DNA of 64,000 nt from Larus michahellis (Eukaryota > Chordata > Aves > Charadriiformes > Laridae). Both the position numbers and the translations under genes were made by a program. The notes below the pieces were generated by a model that did not search any database, was not told the DNA's origin, and saw only the letters and a list, made by a program, of their open reading frames with translations. Numbering within the stretch: position 1 is the stretch's first letter; the number at the start of each line of letters is the position of its first letter. The DNA lies in NCBI RefSeq assembly GCF_964199755.1, contig NC_133917.1:3417501-3481500 (forward strand), written 5' to 3'. Below are positions 47,926 through 59,200 of the stretch, in pieces.

Positions 47926-49800
47926 CTTCAAAACCTTTGAACGCAGGGATGCAGGGAAGAAATCCCGGCCCGTGCAAGAGGATGGCCAGAGGATAGAGCT
48001 GCTCCCTGGGACGGGAATGGTGCTGCAAGAAGAGGCCCCTCTGGAAGCTTCTGAGACGGGAGCGCGCCCCACACTCGGGGGTCATTAACGCAAGACAAGA
48101 AGCCCCCGGTGGGCCCTGTGCCCGTGGCTGCCGGCCTTCGAGGGGCATCCGAGGGGCATCCGAGGGGCATTCAAGACCCCCCCCCGGGCGGTGGCCGAGG
48201 CAACGTGCCATCGCCCCCTGAGCGCGACGAGGCCGCGGAGACCTGAGGAAGGTCCGAGAGCCAGAGGACAGGCCACAGGGACCACACCGCGGCGGAGACG
48301 GGCTGGGGCTGAGGAGTAACCCCCCCCCCCCGGCCTTCTCCTGCCCAAAGCACAACCCCCCCGCCCCGAGACCCCCTGCCAGTCCCTCCACTTCGCTTCC
48401 AGAGGGTCAGGAGTCTGGATTCAGCCTTCACAAAACCCACGTCCATCCATCGCTGCTGGCTGGGGGGGGGGAGAGAAGTTGAGCTGTGTCTCCTTGCCAG
48501 GGCCGGGGGCGGGGGGGAAATTAGATTTTTTTTTTTTTTTGGATGATGATGATGACGATTCCTTGGTGCGATTCTGCTCGTGCGGATCCGGAGGAAGGTT
48601 TTTCCCGCGGCGGCATCCTCCCGGAGAGGCTCTCGCCAACCCCCCCCCGGTTTTCTTCAAGCCCAAAGAACCCCAAAAGCTGCCACTTTTGCTGCCATTT
48701 CATTTATAGTTGGGGAGGGGGTGGGGGTGGGGAACCCCTCCTGGAAGTGGGGCGGGGGTGGGAGAACGTGCCTTTGGGATACGCAACCTCAAATAAAGAC
48801 ACGATTTATTTTACCGCCGTCCTGGCTCCGGCTTCCTCCGAGCTCCTCCGATTTAATTTCCTTCCCTCTTCTTGCCCTGGAAACTGCCGTTTGCAGCCCA
48901 AAAGTGGATTTAAAGCCGTTTTTGCAACGAGGGGTCAAATTTGGTGTGGGTCAAAACCGGAGTCGGGGCATCCCCGCGCCGGGGCGGAGACTTCGCTGCT
49001 GACCCTCGCCACTTCTGCGCCCAGAAAACATAAAAGTGATTATTTTGAGACGTTTTAGCCCTGAAATCTCGTGTTTTCCTTGGAGATAAGAGCAGAAATG
49101 CAGCAGGTGTGGGGTTTTTTTTTGTTTTTTTTTTTTCTTTCTTTCTTTCCGTATTTTTCTTTTTTTAAATGATTGGACCGATAACCGCCGCTATCACACG
49201 TGCCGTTTTCCATCCACTGCTCTGTGAGCGGAGCAAAAACCTCCTTTCTGCAGGTTCACACCCCCATTCCCCCCCCCCCCCAAGAACACCCTTGATTTCT
49301 TTTGAAAAGGGGGGAAAAATAAAACCGTTTTGGCCAGAAATCAGGGTGGTTTTTTTTATTCCGAAACACGTTGGTGTTTCATTTAACCTCAAAACGCCCC
49401 GTGTAGGTCTCCTCCAGTCCCCGTTCGGTTGCCCCCTGTCCTGGGTTGGGGGGGGGACGATATTTTTTTTTTTTGCCCCGCGTTTGCCTCGATTTTCCCA
49501 ACCCGGGGGCGACGCGGGCACCGTTCCCCTGTTAAAGCTCTTAGAGATAAAGATAAAACCCTCGGGGGCAGCCCGCGGCTACACGCCCTGCGAGAGAACC
49601 GTGGCCGGGGCTCGTCCCTGGGGCTCGAGACCGGGCTAAACTCATGACAGCGTTGCCCGAGATGCGCAGAGGAGGGGGATGCCGCCTCCTCGCTCCCGGG
49701 GCAGGGCAGGGCGGGGGGGTGGATTTGGGCTGCCTGCCCAAAGCCGAGCGAGACTTGGGGTGCACCCAGGGTTTTCAGCCCTGACCTCGGGGGGCCTTGT
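47926..49800. other. Intergenic stretch upstream of CELA1
   Basis: No gene recognised. There is a triple direct repeat GAGGGGCATCC near 48138-48165 and a T run plus GATGATGATGATGACG near 48528-48556. An AATAAA at 48792-48797 has no assigned gene, and T-rich runs lie near 49111-49165 and 49460. In human the gene on this side of CELA1 is GALNT6, but no GALNT6 coding sequence is visible here. Confidence 0.5.
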
Positions 49801-49830
49801 GTGTGTTTTGGAAGGGGGACCAAGGCCGCG

Positions 49831-49874
49831 CCACCTGCTTTTCTTCCCGTCCCTCCTTCCCCGTCCCCTTTAAA
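49831..49874 (+). promoter_or_regulatory. CELA1 promoter: PTF1-like site and TATA-like box
   Basis: CACCTG at 49831-49836 is followed by CTTTTCTTCCCG, close to the bipartite PTF1 element (CACCTG plus TTTCCCA) of pancreatic acinar genes. TTTAAA at 49869-49874 is a TATA-like box. The likely start of transcription is about 25-30 bp further on, near 49900, leaving a leader of about 30 bases. Motifs are seen. Acinar use is inferred from the gene. Confidence 0.55.
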
Positions 49875-49930
49875 GCCACCAGCGACGCGGAGCCCCGGCT
49901 TCAGACGCCGCCGCATCGCCGTGGTCCGAG

Positions 49931-51821
49931 ATGATGCTGCAGCTGGTGCTCCTCGCCGCCCTCGCCCTCTGCGGTGGGTCCCCGTCCCCGGCGGGAAGCC
50001 ATCGGCCTCGTTAGCTGGCGGCGACCCCCCCTTTCCCCCCCCCCACCCCTGGGGGGTGAGTTAGCGATTCCCTCTCCCCGCCGCCCCCTCCATCTTCCCC
50101 GTCCTCCGTCTCCCGCAGGACGCTGCTCCGAGCAGGACCTCGATGGGGCCCAGCGGGTGGTCGGTGGGACCGAAGCGCGTTCGCACGCCTGGCCCTCCCA
50201 GGTGGGTCCTTCCCGGGGGCAGCCGGAAAATCCCATGGGAACCTCAGTGAGACACCCCCCCCCGACCCCGCGCCTCACTTTCCCCCCCCTCCCCAGATCT
50301 CCCTCCAGTATTACTCCGGTGGCAACTGGCACCACACCTGTGGAGGGTCCCTCATCCGGAGAAACTGGGTGATGACGGCGGCCCACTGTGTGGATCGGTG
50401 AGCAGGCGCGGGGACCCCCGCCTTCCCCTCCATTTTTCCACCCAAAATCCTTTCCAAGGAGAAATTTTGGCCGCCTCGACCCAGAGAGCAAAGGTCCTTC
50501 AAGGTCTTCGCTGCTCCTCCACCCGGGGTGGTTGCGCAGCCCATCTCTGGGAGCATCCTCTTCTTCACCGGCCCTTTCTGTATCGACTCACTCCTGAAAT
50601 AATCCTAATTTGGGGCCTGATCCTGTGTTTTGTTTTTTTTTCCCCCCTCCCGGCAGCCCCCTGAACTTCCGCGTGGTGGCCGGGGAACACAACCTGAACA
50701 GGGCCGACGGCAGCGAGCAGACCTTCAGCGTGAGCAAGATCATCATCCATCCCTACTGGAACAGCAACAACGTCGCCGGAGGGTAACGCCGGCGGGGAGG
50801 GGGATTTGGGGGGAGCATCGCTGGGGAGCGGAGGGGGGGTGGTGGTGGTGGTGATGGGGGTGTCCTTGCAACATCCTCTCCCTCCTCTCGCCAGCTACGA
50901 CATCGCCCTGATCCGCCTGGCCAGTTACGCCACCCTGAACTCCTACGTGCAGCTGGCGGTCCTGCCCCAGGAGGGAACCATCCTGCCCAACAACTACCCC
51001 TGCTACATCACGGGCTGGGGTCTCACCCGCAGTGAGTGCCTGAGGGGTCGCCCCCGGCCCCGAAACACCCCAAAAACATGGGAAACGCGAGCAGCCGAAT
51101 GCTATTTTTAAGCCCTTGGAGGTCCCAGGAGGCATCACGCCCGGCTTGGCTCAGGGCACGGAGTTGCCCGGCGTTGGGTGGGATCGCGCCAAGGTTTTGG
51201 GGGTGGCGGGGGGGGGGATTTTCCGCAGGCAAAGGGGACTGGGTGGCGGGTGCGGGTCCGGCAGGTCTTTGCCAGGGTGGCGTTAACCGGCGCTTGGTGG
51301 TTGGGTGCAGCCAACGGGCAGCTCTCCAGCGTCTTGCTGCAGGCCTACCTCCCCGTGGTGGACTACCAGATCTGCTCCAGCCCCTCCTACTGGGGCTCCT
51401 CCGTCAGGCCCACCATGGTCTGTGCCGGCGGTGACGGCATACGCTCCGGCTGCCAGGTATGGTCCCGGCGTCCCATTTTTTCCTCCCCTGACATCCCACC
51501 GGCGTCCCCGTTCTTCCCATCTCACCCCGGCTTCCTGGGTCCGGCAGGGCGATTCCGGCGGTCCCCTCCACTGCGCGGTGAACGGGCAGTACCAGGTTCA
51601 CGGTGTCACCAGTTTCGTCTCCGGTATGGGCTGCAACGTCGAGCGCAAACCCACCGTCTTCACCCGCGTCTCCGCCTACATCTCCTGGATCTCGAGCGTA
51701 AGGCGGCAGCGGGGCTGGGGGTCGAGACCCGGCACTATCGTCGCACCCATCGCGGCGGCGCTGCCCCCGCTCGGCTCAACCGTCGCTTTTCTTCTCCTTC
51801 CAGATGATCGCCCAGAACTGA
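49931..51821 (+). CDS. CELA1: Chymotrypsin-like elastase 1 (pancreatic serine protease)
   Basis: Eight coding exons: 49931-49973, 50119-50201, 50297-50397, 50657-50782, 50895-51031, 51311-51456, 51548-51697 and 51804-51821. All phases match, giving 267 residues (human 258). There is a signal peptide ([15 protein letters not shown]), a short propeptide cut after Arg27, and the mature N-terminus VVGGTEA. Catalytic His72 is in TAAHC, Asp120 in GYDIAL and Ser215 in GDSGGP. The sequence [20 protein letters not shown] and the C-terminus ISWISSMIAQN are those of the CELA1 subgroup rather than CELA2/3 or trypsin. It is a secreted zymogen that cleaves after small residues and is activated by trypsin. 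ATGATG offers two starts; the first is used here. CELA1 followed by BIN2 on the same strand is the human arrangement too. SPATS2 as the upstream neighbour is not. Confidence 0.96.
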
Positions 51822-51918
51822 GCAGCGGCAGGAGAAGAGCCCAGTCCCCGGCTCGGGCGATGGACGTCATCTTGCCCCGCGTTTTGCTCAGAGGGGTTTA
51901 AAACCCGTAGCCGGTGTC

Positions 51919-51924
51919 AATAAA
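51919..51924 (+). terminator. CELA1 polyadenylation signal
   Basis: AATAAA in GTGTCAATAAAATCTG, 98 bases after the stop codon. It is followed by TGTTCC and a G/T-rich GGTGGATGTTTTTT stretch suited to cleavage. A short 3' UTR is normal for pancreatic proteases. Confidence 0.85.
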
Positions 51925-52329
51925 ATCTGTTCCTCAATCCGGCGCGTTGGTGGATGTTTTTTCCTCCATCCCTCAGCACCCTTTTCCCCCTCCCATACTC
52001 CGGAGCGTCCTTTCGCCCGCGTCCCCCTCCTCTTCCTCGCGCCTTAGGAAAGAGCCGCAGGGAAAAGCACCCGGCCCCGCGCTCTCGGGGCAGCCGGGAA
52101 ATCCTTGGGATAATGGGAAAGGGGAAAACACCACAGATGCCCTCGGTGGGCAGCGACGGAACCCTTGGAGATAGAGGGGGGAGAGGGAGGGATGCGGGGT
52201 GATCCGGTGGGATTTTTCCCCGCTGCTAGCTCCGTTTCTCTTCCAAAAATGACCTCCTTTAAACGAGAGATGTCGGGTTCGGTGGCTGTTACCGCCTCGC
52301 CCCACGGCTGCGTCCCGTCTTTTCCACCG

Positions 52330-52518
52330 GGAGCGGGGTGAGCCCCTGGCCCAGGTTGCCCAGAGAAGCTGGGGCTGCCCCATCCCTGGAGGGGTTCAAG
52401 GCCAGGTTGGACGGGGCTTGGAGCAACCTGGGCTGGTGGGAGGTGTCCCTGCCCAGGGCAGGGGGTGGCCCTGGGTGGGCTTTAAGGTCCCTTCCCACCC
52501 AAACCATTCTGTGACTCT
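52330..52518 (+). mobile_element. CR1 3' fragment (plus)
   Basis: GAGCCCCTGGCCCAGGTTGC, then GGGGTTCAAGGCCAGGTTGG, ending CCCAAACCATTCTGTGACTC: the CR1 3' UTR in sense orientation, 5'-truncated. It is nearly identical in parts to the copies at 41 and 42.8 kb, which lie on the other strand. Confidence 0.88.
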
Positions 52519-52534
52519 GGCGATTCCACCACTT

Positions 52535-52650
52535 CCCTGGGTTGGAAGGGACCTTTCAGATCATGGAGTCCAACCATCAACGCAACGCTGCCCAAACCAC
52601 CCCTGACCCACGTCCCTCAGCACCGCGTCCGCCTGGCTTTTACACACCCC
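52535..52650 (-). mobile_element. CR1 3' fragment (minus), different subfamily
   Basis: GGGTTGGAAGGGACCTTTCA, then GATCATGGAGTCCAACCATC and CACCCCCAGGGATGG, a reversed CR1 3' end related to the 43 kb element. It lies between two sense copies, so three insertion events are packed into about 650 bp. Confidence 0.75.
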
Positions 52651-52654
52651 CAGG

Positions 52655-52955
52655 GATGGCATTTAGGGACTGGAGCCATGGGACGAGGGGGAAGGGTTTT
52701 ACACTGCAAGAGGGAGATTTAGGTGAGATATTGGGAAGAAATTCTTGGCTGTGAGGGGGGTGAGCCCCTGGCCCAGGTTGCCCAGAGAAGCTGTGGCTGC
52801 CCCATCCCTGGAGGGGTTCAAGGCCAGGTTGGACGGGGCTTGGAGCAACCTGGGCTGGGGGAAGATGTCCTTGCCCAGGGCAGGGGGTGGACTAGGTGGC
52901 CTTTAAAGGTCCCTTCCCACCCAAACCATCCTATAATCCTATGATCCTGGAGGAA
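52655..52955 (+). mobile_element. CR1 3' fragment (plus)
   Basis: Begins in the CR1 ORF2 end (GACGAGGGGGAAGGGTTTTA, with minimal residues GKGFTLQEGDLGEILGRNSW). It runs through the 3' UTR to CCATCCTATAATCCTATGATCC, which retains the short ATCCTATG-type tail repeats of CR1. Confidence 0.88.
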
Positions 52956-53189
52956 CCAGCCATGTCACAACCCCACCTGACACGGGGGCCAAATAAAACC
53001 CCAACCCGGCACCAAAATTGCACCGAGCGCCAAATTTAAAGCCAAACCCAGACACCGGTGGAAGAGTCAAGAGGCGGGCGCCGGCGTTCCCCACCGCCCG
53101 CTTGAATCACCCACGGCGCTGGGCGCAGGGGGGAGCCTTTCCGGGGGGGTGGTGGCGGTGGGTGCCCGGGTGCTCGGCGGATGCCTCGC

Positions 53190-53261
53190 CTCGAACTTCC
53201 TCCATAGCAAAAAAACATCGAACCGCAGCGCGCGGCGGCGAGCGGGAGCCGAGCTGCAGCC
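53190..53261 (+). promoter_or_regulatory. BIN2 proximal promoter and leader with PU.1/ETS site
   Basis: ACTTCCTC at 53195-53202 is the reverse of GAGGAAGT, the PU.1-type ETS core. It lies about 60 bases before the start codon in CpG-rich DNA. BIN2 is leukocyte-specific in mammals, which fits an ETS-driven TATA-less promoter. The transcription start is not identifiable from sequence. Confidence 0.42.
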
Positions 53262-56200
53262 ATGGCCGAGGGCAAGACCGGGGGAGCCGGGCTCTTCGCC
53301 AAGCAGGTCCAGAAACGGTTCAGCCGGGCGCAGGAGAAGGTAGGGCGCGACGCCCCAGCCCCCCTGCCCTGCCGCCCGAAATCCCATATTTTCTTTTATC
53401 CTTGAAGGGTTTTTTTTTTTCCCCAGCGTGGTGCCGAGGGGGTGGCACAACGGGCACCGCTGGGCGCCCACGGGTGCTCACAGGGTGTTAATTTGGGCGC
53501 TTCTGGGTCAACGTCATGGTTGCTCCACCATGGCCTTGGTGGCATCTCCCCAACCTCCCCCAAGCACTCTAAAAGTGGGATTTTTTTTTTTTTTTCCACC
53601 CGAAACACCTTCCGGAGGTTGCGGGGGGGGACCGTGCGCTGCTGGCACAGGGTCCCTGGGGCTGGAGGGAGGTGACGGCCCCCAGCGGGACCCGGCGTGG
53701 GGACGGGGACGGGAGCGCTGGCGTAGCCTGCACCGGCCACGCAGGAAGCGAGGGGGAAGGGCTCCGGAAGCGGGCAGAAACGGGGCAATTCTGGGCTGTT
53801 TTGGGGTGGTTCAGGGGCGTCTCTTTCCCTTTCTCTCCCCAAAAAAAGCAGGCGGCGACTCCCATTTTGGGGGCGATGTGAAGTGTGTGTGTGTCTCCCC
53901 TCCCTCATCCAAACCCACACGCCGTTGGATTTCCTGGCTGGGGCTCGGTGCTAAATTCAGCTCCCCGGCGGCTGTATCAGCCCTGGCCAGGCTCCGGCCA
54001 CTTCCCGGGGGGGGTCAACCTCTTCCCGGACACCCCAAACCTCCCTCCTGTGCGGCCCTGGCCCCGCCACGCTCCTGCGACGGCGATTCCGGAGGTCTCA
54101 GACCGTCCTCATCCTTGGCACGGTGTCACCGGTGCCCGGCGAGGCCCCATTGCGCTCCTGCGATGGCGATTCCGGAGGTCTCAGACCGTCCTCATCCTCG
54201 GCACGGTGTCACCGGTGCCCGGCGAGGCCCCATTGCGCTCCTGCGATGGCGATTCCGGAGGTCTCAGACCGTCCTCATCCTCGGCAGTGTTGCTGGTGCC
54301 CAGCAAGGCCCCGTCGCGCTCCCGCGACGGCAATTCCGGAGGTCTCAGACCATCCTCATCCTTGGCACGGTGTCGCCGGTGCCCCCCGTCGCGCTCCCGC
54401 GACGGTGATTCCGGAGTTCTCAGACCGTCCTCATCCTCGGCACGGTGTCACCGGTGCCCCTCGTTACGCTCCTGCGATGGCGGTTCCGGAGGTCTCAGAC
54501 CGTCCTCATCCTTGGCACGGTGTTGCTGGTGCCTGGCGAGGCCCCGTCGCGCTCCCGCGACGGCGATTCCGGAGGTCTCAGACCATCCTCATCCTCGGCA
54601 CGGTGTCACTGGTGCCCCTCGTTACGCTCCCGCGACGGCGATTCTGGAGGTCTCAGGCCGTCCTCATCCTTGGCACGGTGTCACCGGTGCCCCTCGTTAC
54701 GCTCCTGCGATGGCGATTCCGGAGGTCTCAGACCGTCCTCAACCTCGGCACGGTGTCGCTGGTGCCCGGCGAGGCGGCACCCAGGGTTTCCCCTGCAGCC
54801 ACGGTCACGCGCGGGTGCTTCGGGGTCCGTAGGGCTGCACCTGTGGGGTTTTACAGGGGAGGGCGAGGAGTTCGCACCCAAAAAGTCACCGTTTTCCTCT
54901 AAAAAAAAATAAAAGCCCCGAGGGATGCGTTGGAATTTTGCAGCCCCCATGCGAATCCCGGCTCTGGGTGGGCTCTGCCGGACCCTCAGCGTCCCCCGAG
55001 GGGACGTTCCCACGCGCCCGGCTCGGGGCTGACGGCTCTTCCCGCTTCTCCGTCTCTCTCCATCCCAGGTCTTGCAAAAATTGGGCAAAACGGTGGAAAC
55101 CAAAGACGAGCAGTTCGAGCAGAGCGCGTACAACTTCCAGCTGCAGCAGGTTGCCGCCGGGGCAGCGGGGAAAGAAGCGGGACGGGGGGGGACACCCCTA
55201 CGCCAGCCCTGGGCCCCCGCTGCCGCTCCGGGGTGCCTCCGTCTCCGGCGGGATGGCGGGAATCCCCGCGGGTCCTTGGGGGACGTCCCTGACCCGTCGC
55301 CGCGTTGCTTTGCAGAACGAAGGCAATAAACTCTACAAAGACCTCAAGGCTTTCCTGGGGGCGGTGAAAGGTACGGCCCCCCCCCCCCCAAAAACCCCCC
55401 CAAAACCCACCCCCCCGCTTCCCCCCAATCCTGTAAATACTCCGGGAAAAACCCCGGGGAGGCACCACGGAGGAGCCGGGAGGCGACTGAGCATCTCGGT
55501 GTTGTCTTAGCCAGGACAATAGATAATAATAAATGTTAATAAATGTTAATAAATGTTAATAAAGAATAATAATAAATAATAAGTGATAATAAATAATAAG
55601 AAATGATAATAACTAATAAAAATAATAATAAATAGTAATAAAGGCTAATAAATAATAATAAAGGCTAATAAATAATACACAATAATAAATAATAAATTAT
55701 AATAATTGATAATAAATTATAATGAATAATAATAAATTATAATAAATAATACACGATAATAAACGATAATAAATAATAAATGATAACAAATGATAATAAA
55801 TAATAATAAATGATAATAAATGATAAAATACTAATAGATAACAAACAATAGCACATATTCAGAAGTAATAAATAAGGGGATTTAATCATAAATAGTAAAA
55901 AGAATAAATAATAACAGATACCAACGCATCCTAACAAATAATAATAATAAATAAATAACAAATAATAACGGGCGAGGAGGAGGAGGAATAACCCGGGGTG
56001 TTCTTGCCGGGCGGCAGTGATGCACGAGAGCTCCCGGAAAGTGGCGGAAACGCTGCAGGAGATTTACAGCCCCGAGTGGGGGGGTCACGAAGAGCTGAAA
56101 GCCATCGCAGATGTGAGCCCCTGGACTTGCCACCCCCCCCCCCCCCCCCCCCCGCGCTGTCCCCAAGGGTCCCCTCCAGGGGTGGGGGGGGGTGGTGGGG

Positions 56201-59200
56201 GGGTGGAATTCCCTGGGGATGCAGCCCGGCACGTAGGGCTGGAGGGGAGGTTGTTGGGGGGGGAGGTTGTGGGGGGGAGGGTGGGAATCTGGGTGTTATA
56301 CCCCTGTCGTCGTGTGTGTGTGTCCGTGTGTCCCCCCCCGGCCTTTTTTCCACACACCCCCCCAGAGCAACGACCTGCTGTGGGACGACTACGAGGCGAA
56401 ACTGGCCGACCAGGCCCTGCGGCTCATGGAGAACTACCTGGCTCAGTTCGGGGACTTTAAGGTAACCCCCCCCCTCAACCCCCACCCCCCCGGCACCCCG
56501 TAGGGTGTTGAGGGGGGGGGGGAGGGCTTGCCAAAGGGCCCGATCCTGGCTGACGGTGCCCCCCCCCGGCAGGAGCGCATCGCCAAGCGGGGCCGTAAGC
56601 TGGTGGACTACGACAGCGCCCGGCACCACCTGGAAGCTCTGCAGAGCGCCAAGAAGAAGGACGAGGCCAAAATCGCCAAGGTTTGACACCCCCTCCCCAC
56701 CCTCACCCCCACCCCCAGCCTCAGCTCCCTCCCCCCCCCCCCCCCCCCCAATCCCGGCCGTGTGCCGGCAAAGCCACGGCCCCCCCCCGCCCCCCAATCC
56801 CTCCCCACAGGCCGAGGAGGAGTTTAACAAAGCCCAAGCCGTGTTTGAAGACCTGAATAAGGACCTGCGGGAGGAGCTGCCGGTTCTGTATGGCAGGTAC
56901 CGGGGGGGGGGTCACTTCAGGGCTGGGGGACATCGCGGGGCTGGGGATGTCACTGGGGCCGGGGGACGTGGGGAGACGGGGGTCATCGTGGGGCTGGGGG
57001 ACATTGGAGTGGCCGGGGGACGTGGGGAGACGGGGGACGTCTTGGGGCTGGGGGACATCACAAGGATGAGGGGGTGTCGCAGGGGCTGGGGGTGTCACAG
57101 GGGCCGGGGGACATTGGAGTGGCTGGGGGACATCTTGGGGCTGGGGGACATCAGAGGGCTGGGGGGGTGTCACAGGGGCTGGGGGACATTGCAGAGGCTG
57201 GGGGACATCGTGAGACTGGGGACATTGTGGGGCTGGGGGACATTAGAGAGGCTGGGGGACATCACAGGGCTGGGGGTGTCACTGGGGCTGGGGGTGTCAC
57301 AGGGGCCGGGGGACATTGGAGCGGCTGGGGGACATGGGGAGACGGGGGACATCTTGGGGCTGAGGGACATCAGAGGGCTGGGGGGGTGTCACAGGGGCTG
57401 GGGGTGTCACAGGGGCTGGAGGTGTCACAGGGGCTGGGGGACATGGGAAGACGGGGGACACCTTGGGGCTGGGGGACATCACAGGGCTGGGGGTGTGTCA
57501 CGGGCTGGGGGACATTGCAGAGGCTGGGCAACATGGTGAGACTGGGGACATTGTGGGGCTGGGGGACGTTGGAGGGGCTGGGGGACATCACAGGGCTGGG
57601 GGTGTCACAGGGGCTGGGGGACATTGGAGTGGCTGGGGGACATGGGGAGATGGGGGACATCTTGGGGCTGGGGGACATCACAGGGCTGGGGGTGTCACAG
57701 GGGCCGGGGGACATTGGAGGGGCTGGGGGACATGGTGAGACTGGGGACATTGTGGGGCTGGGGGACATCAGAGGGCTGGGGGTGTCACTGGGGCTGGGGG
57801 TGTCACAGGGGCCAGAGGACATTGGAGGGGCTGGGGGACATGGGGAGATGGGGGACATCTTGGGGCTGGGGGTGTCACAGGGGCTGGGGGACATGGTGAG
57901 ACTGGGGACACTGTGGGGCTGGGGGACACCGTGGGGCTGGGGGACGTTGGAGGGGCTGGGGGACACCGCAGGGCTGGGAGGGTGTCACAGGGGCTGGGGG
58001 ACATGGTGAGACTGGGGACATCGTGGGGCTGGGGGACATTGCAGGGGATGGGAGACGTCATGGGACTAGGGGACGTCGTGGGGCTGGGGTCATGGCAGGG
58101 CTGGGGGTGTCACAGGGGCTGGGGGACATGGCGGGGACATGCCGTTACCCCCGTGGCGGGGCAGGAGCGGGGTTTTCTCCCGAAAGGCCGCGGCGGTGAC
58201 ACGGTGGTGGCCCCCGGGGCCGCGGGTGGCTGTGACAGCCGCGGCTGCGGCCGGGTGGCCGCGGGGACGCATGTCCGGGGCCACTTCGTCCTCGTCCCGA
58301 AGGTCGAATCGCCGTTCGCCGTCTCCGCGGGGGGACGGGTCCTCGCCCGATGGGTGCTCGGCACCCTGAGCCCGGCCCCTGCCCCACCCCCCGGACCCCC
58401 CCCCACCTCCCGCCGCCTTTTCCCTCCCGCAGCCGCATCGCCTGCTACGTGACCATCTTCCAGAACATCTCCAACCTCCGCGATGTCTTCTACAAGGAGA
58501 TGAGCAAGGTGGGGGGGGGGGGGGGCGGGGAAAGGGGGGGGCACCCCAAAACACCCCTCCCCTCTCTCCCCCCTGCCCCCCCCAGCAGCCTTGTAGCCAT
58601 CCCCGGCTGCTCCGGCCACGCTGGTGGCCGGGTCCTCGCTGCTCTTCGTTTCACTTAATAATTTAGAGCAGCTTGAGGATGTCGGTGGTGCCGCCGGGGG
58701 ATGGGGGGTGCTTGGGCGGGGGGGGTGTATCCCCTGATGTGTTTCTCTCCCCCCCCCCGCAGCTCAACCGCGACCTCTACGAGGTGATGAGCAAACTGGA
58801 GAAGCAGCACTCCAGCAAAGTCTTCATCATTAAGGGCGTCCCCAGGTAAACGAGCGGGCGAGCGCCCGTGACAGGGTGGGGGGGGGCCGCTTCGAGTGGC
58901 CAAATCGCTCCCCCCCGCCACGCCCCGCCACCCCGGCCCAAAAAGCAGCCCCCAGTCCTGGGACGGGCGAGCAGCTCCCAACACCGGGTTGAGGGCGGTT
59001 GGCGGAAGAGTCACCGGCCAAGCCGGGGCGGCGGCGGTGTGGTGCCACGTGTGTCCCCCCCCCCAAGGATGATGATGCCTGTGGGACGTGCGGGAGGGGG
59101 CTTTAACCCCCTCTGTCCTCCCCCCGCGCAGCAACCGGCGCTCGCTGGTCATCTCCTCGCCCGTCAGCCCCCCGGCCATGTTCCCCTGCCCGGGGAAGGC

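Noticed and set aside
47926-49800. GALNT6 expected upstream of CELA1 from human order
   Set aside because: No glycosyltransferase or ricin-type sequence seen. An AATAAA at 48792 alone is not evidence.
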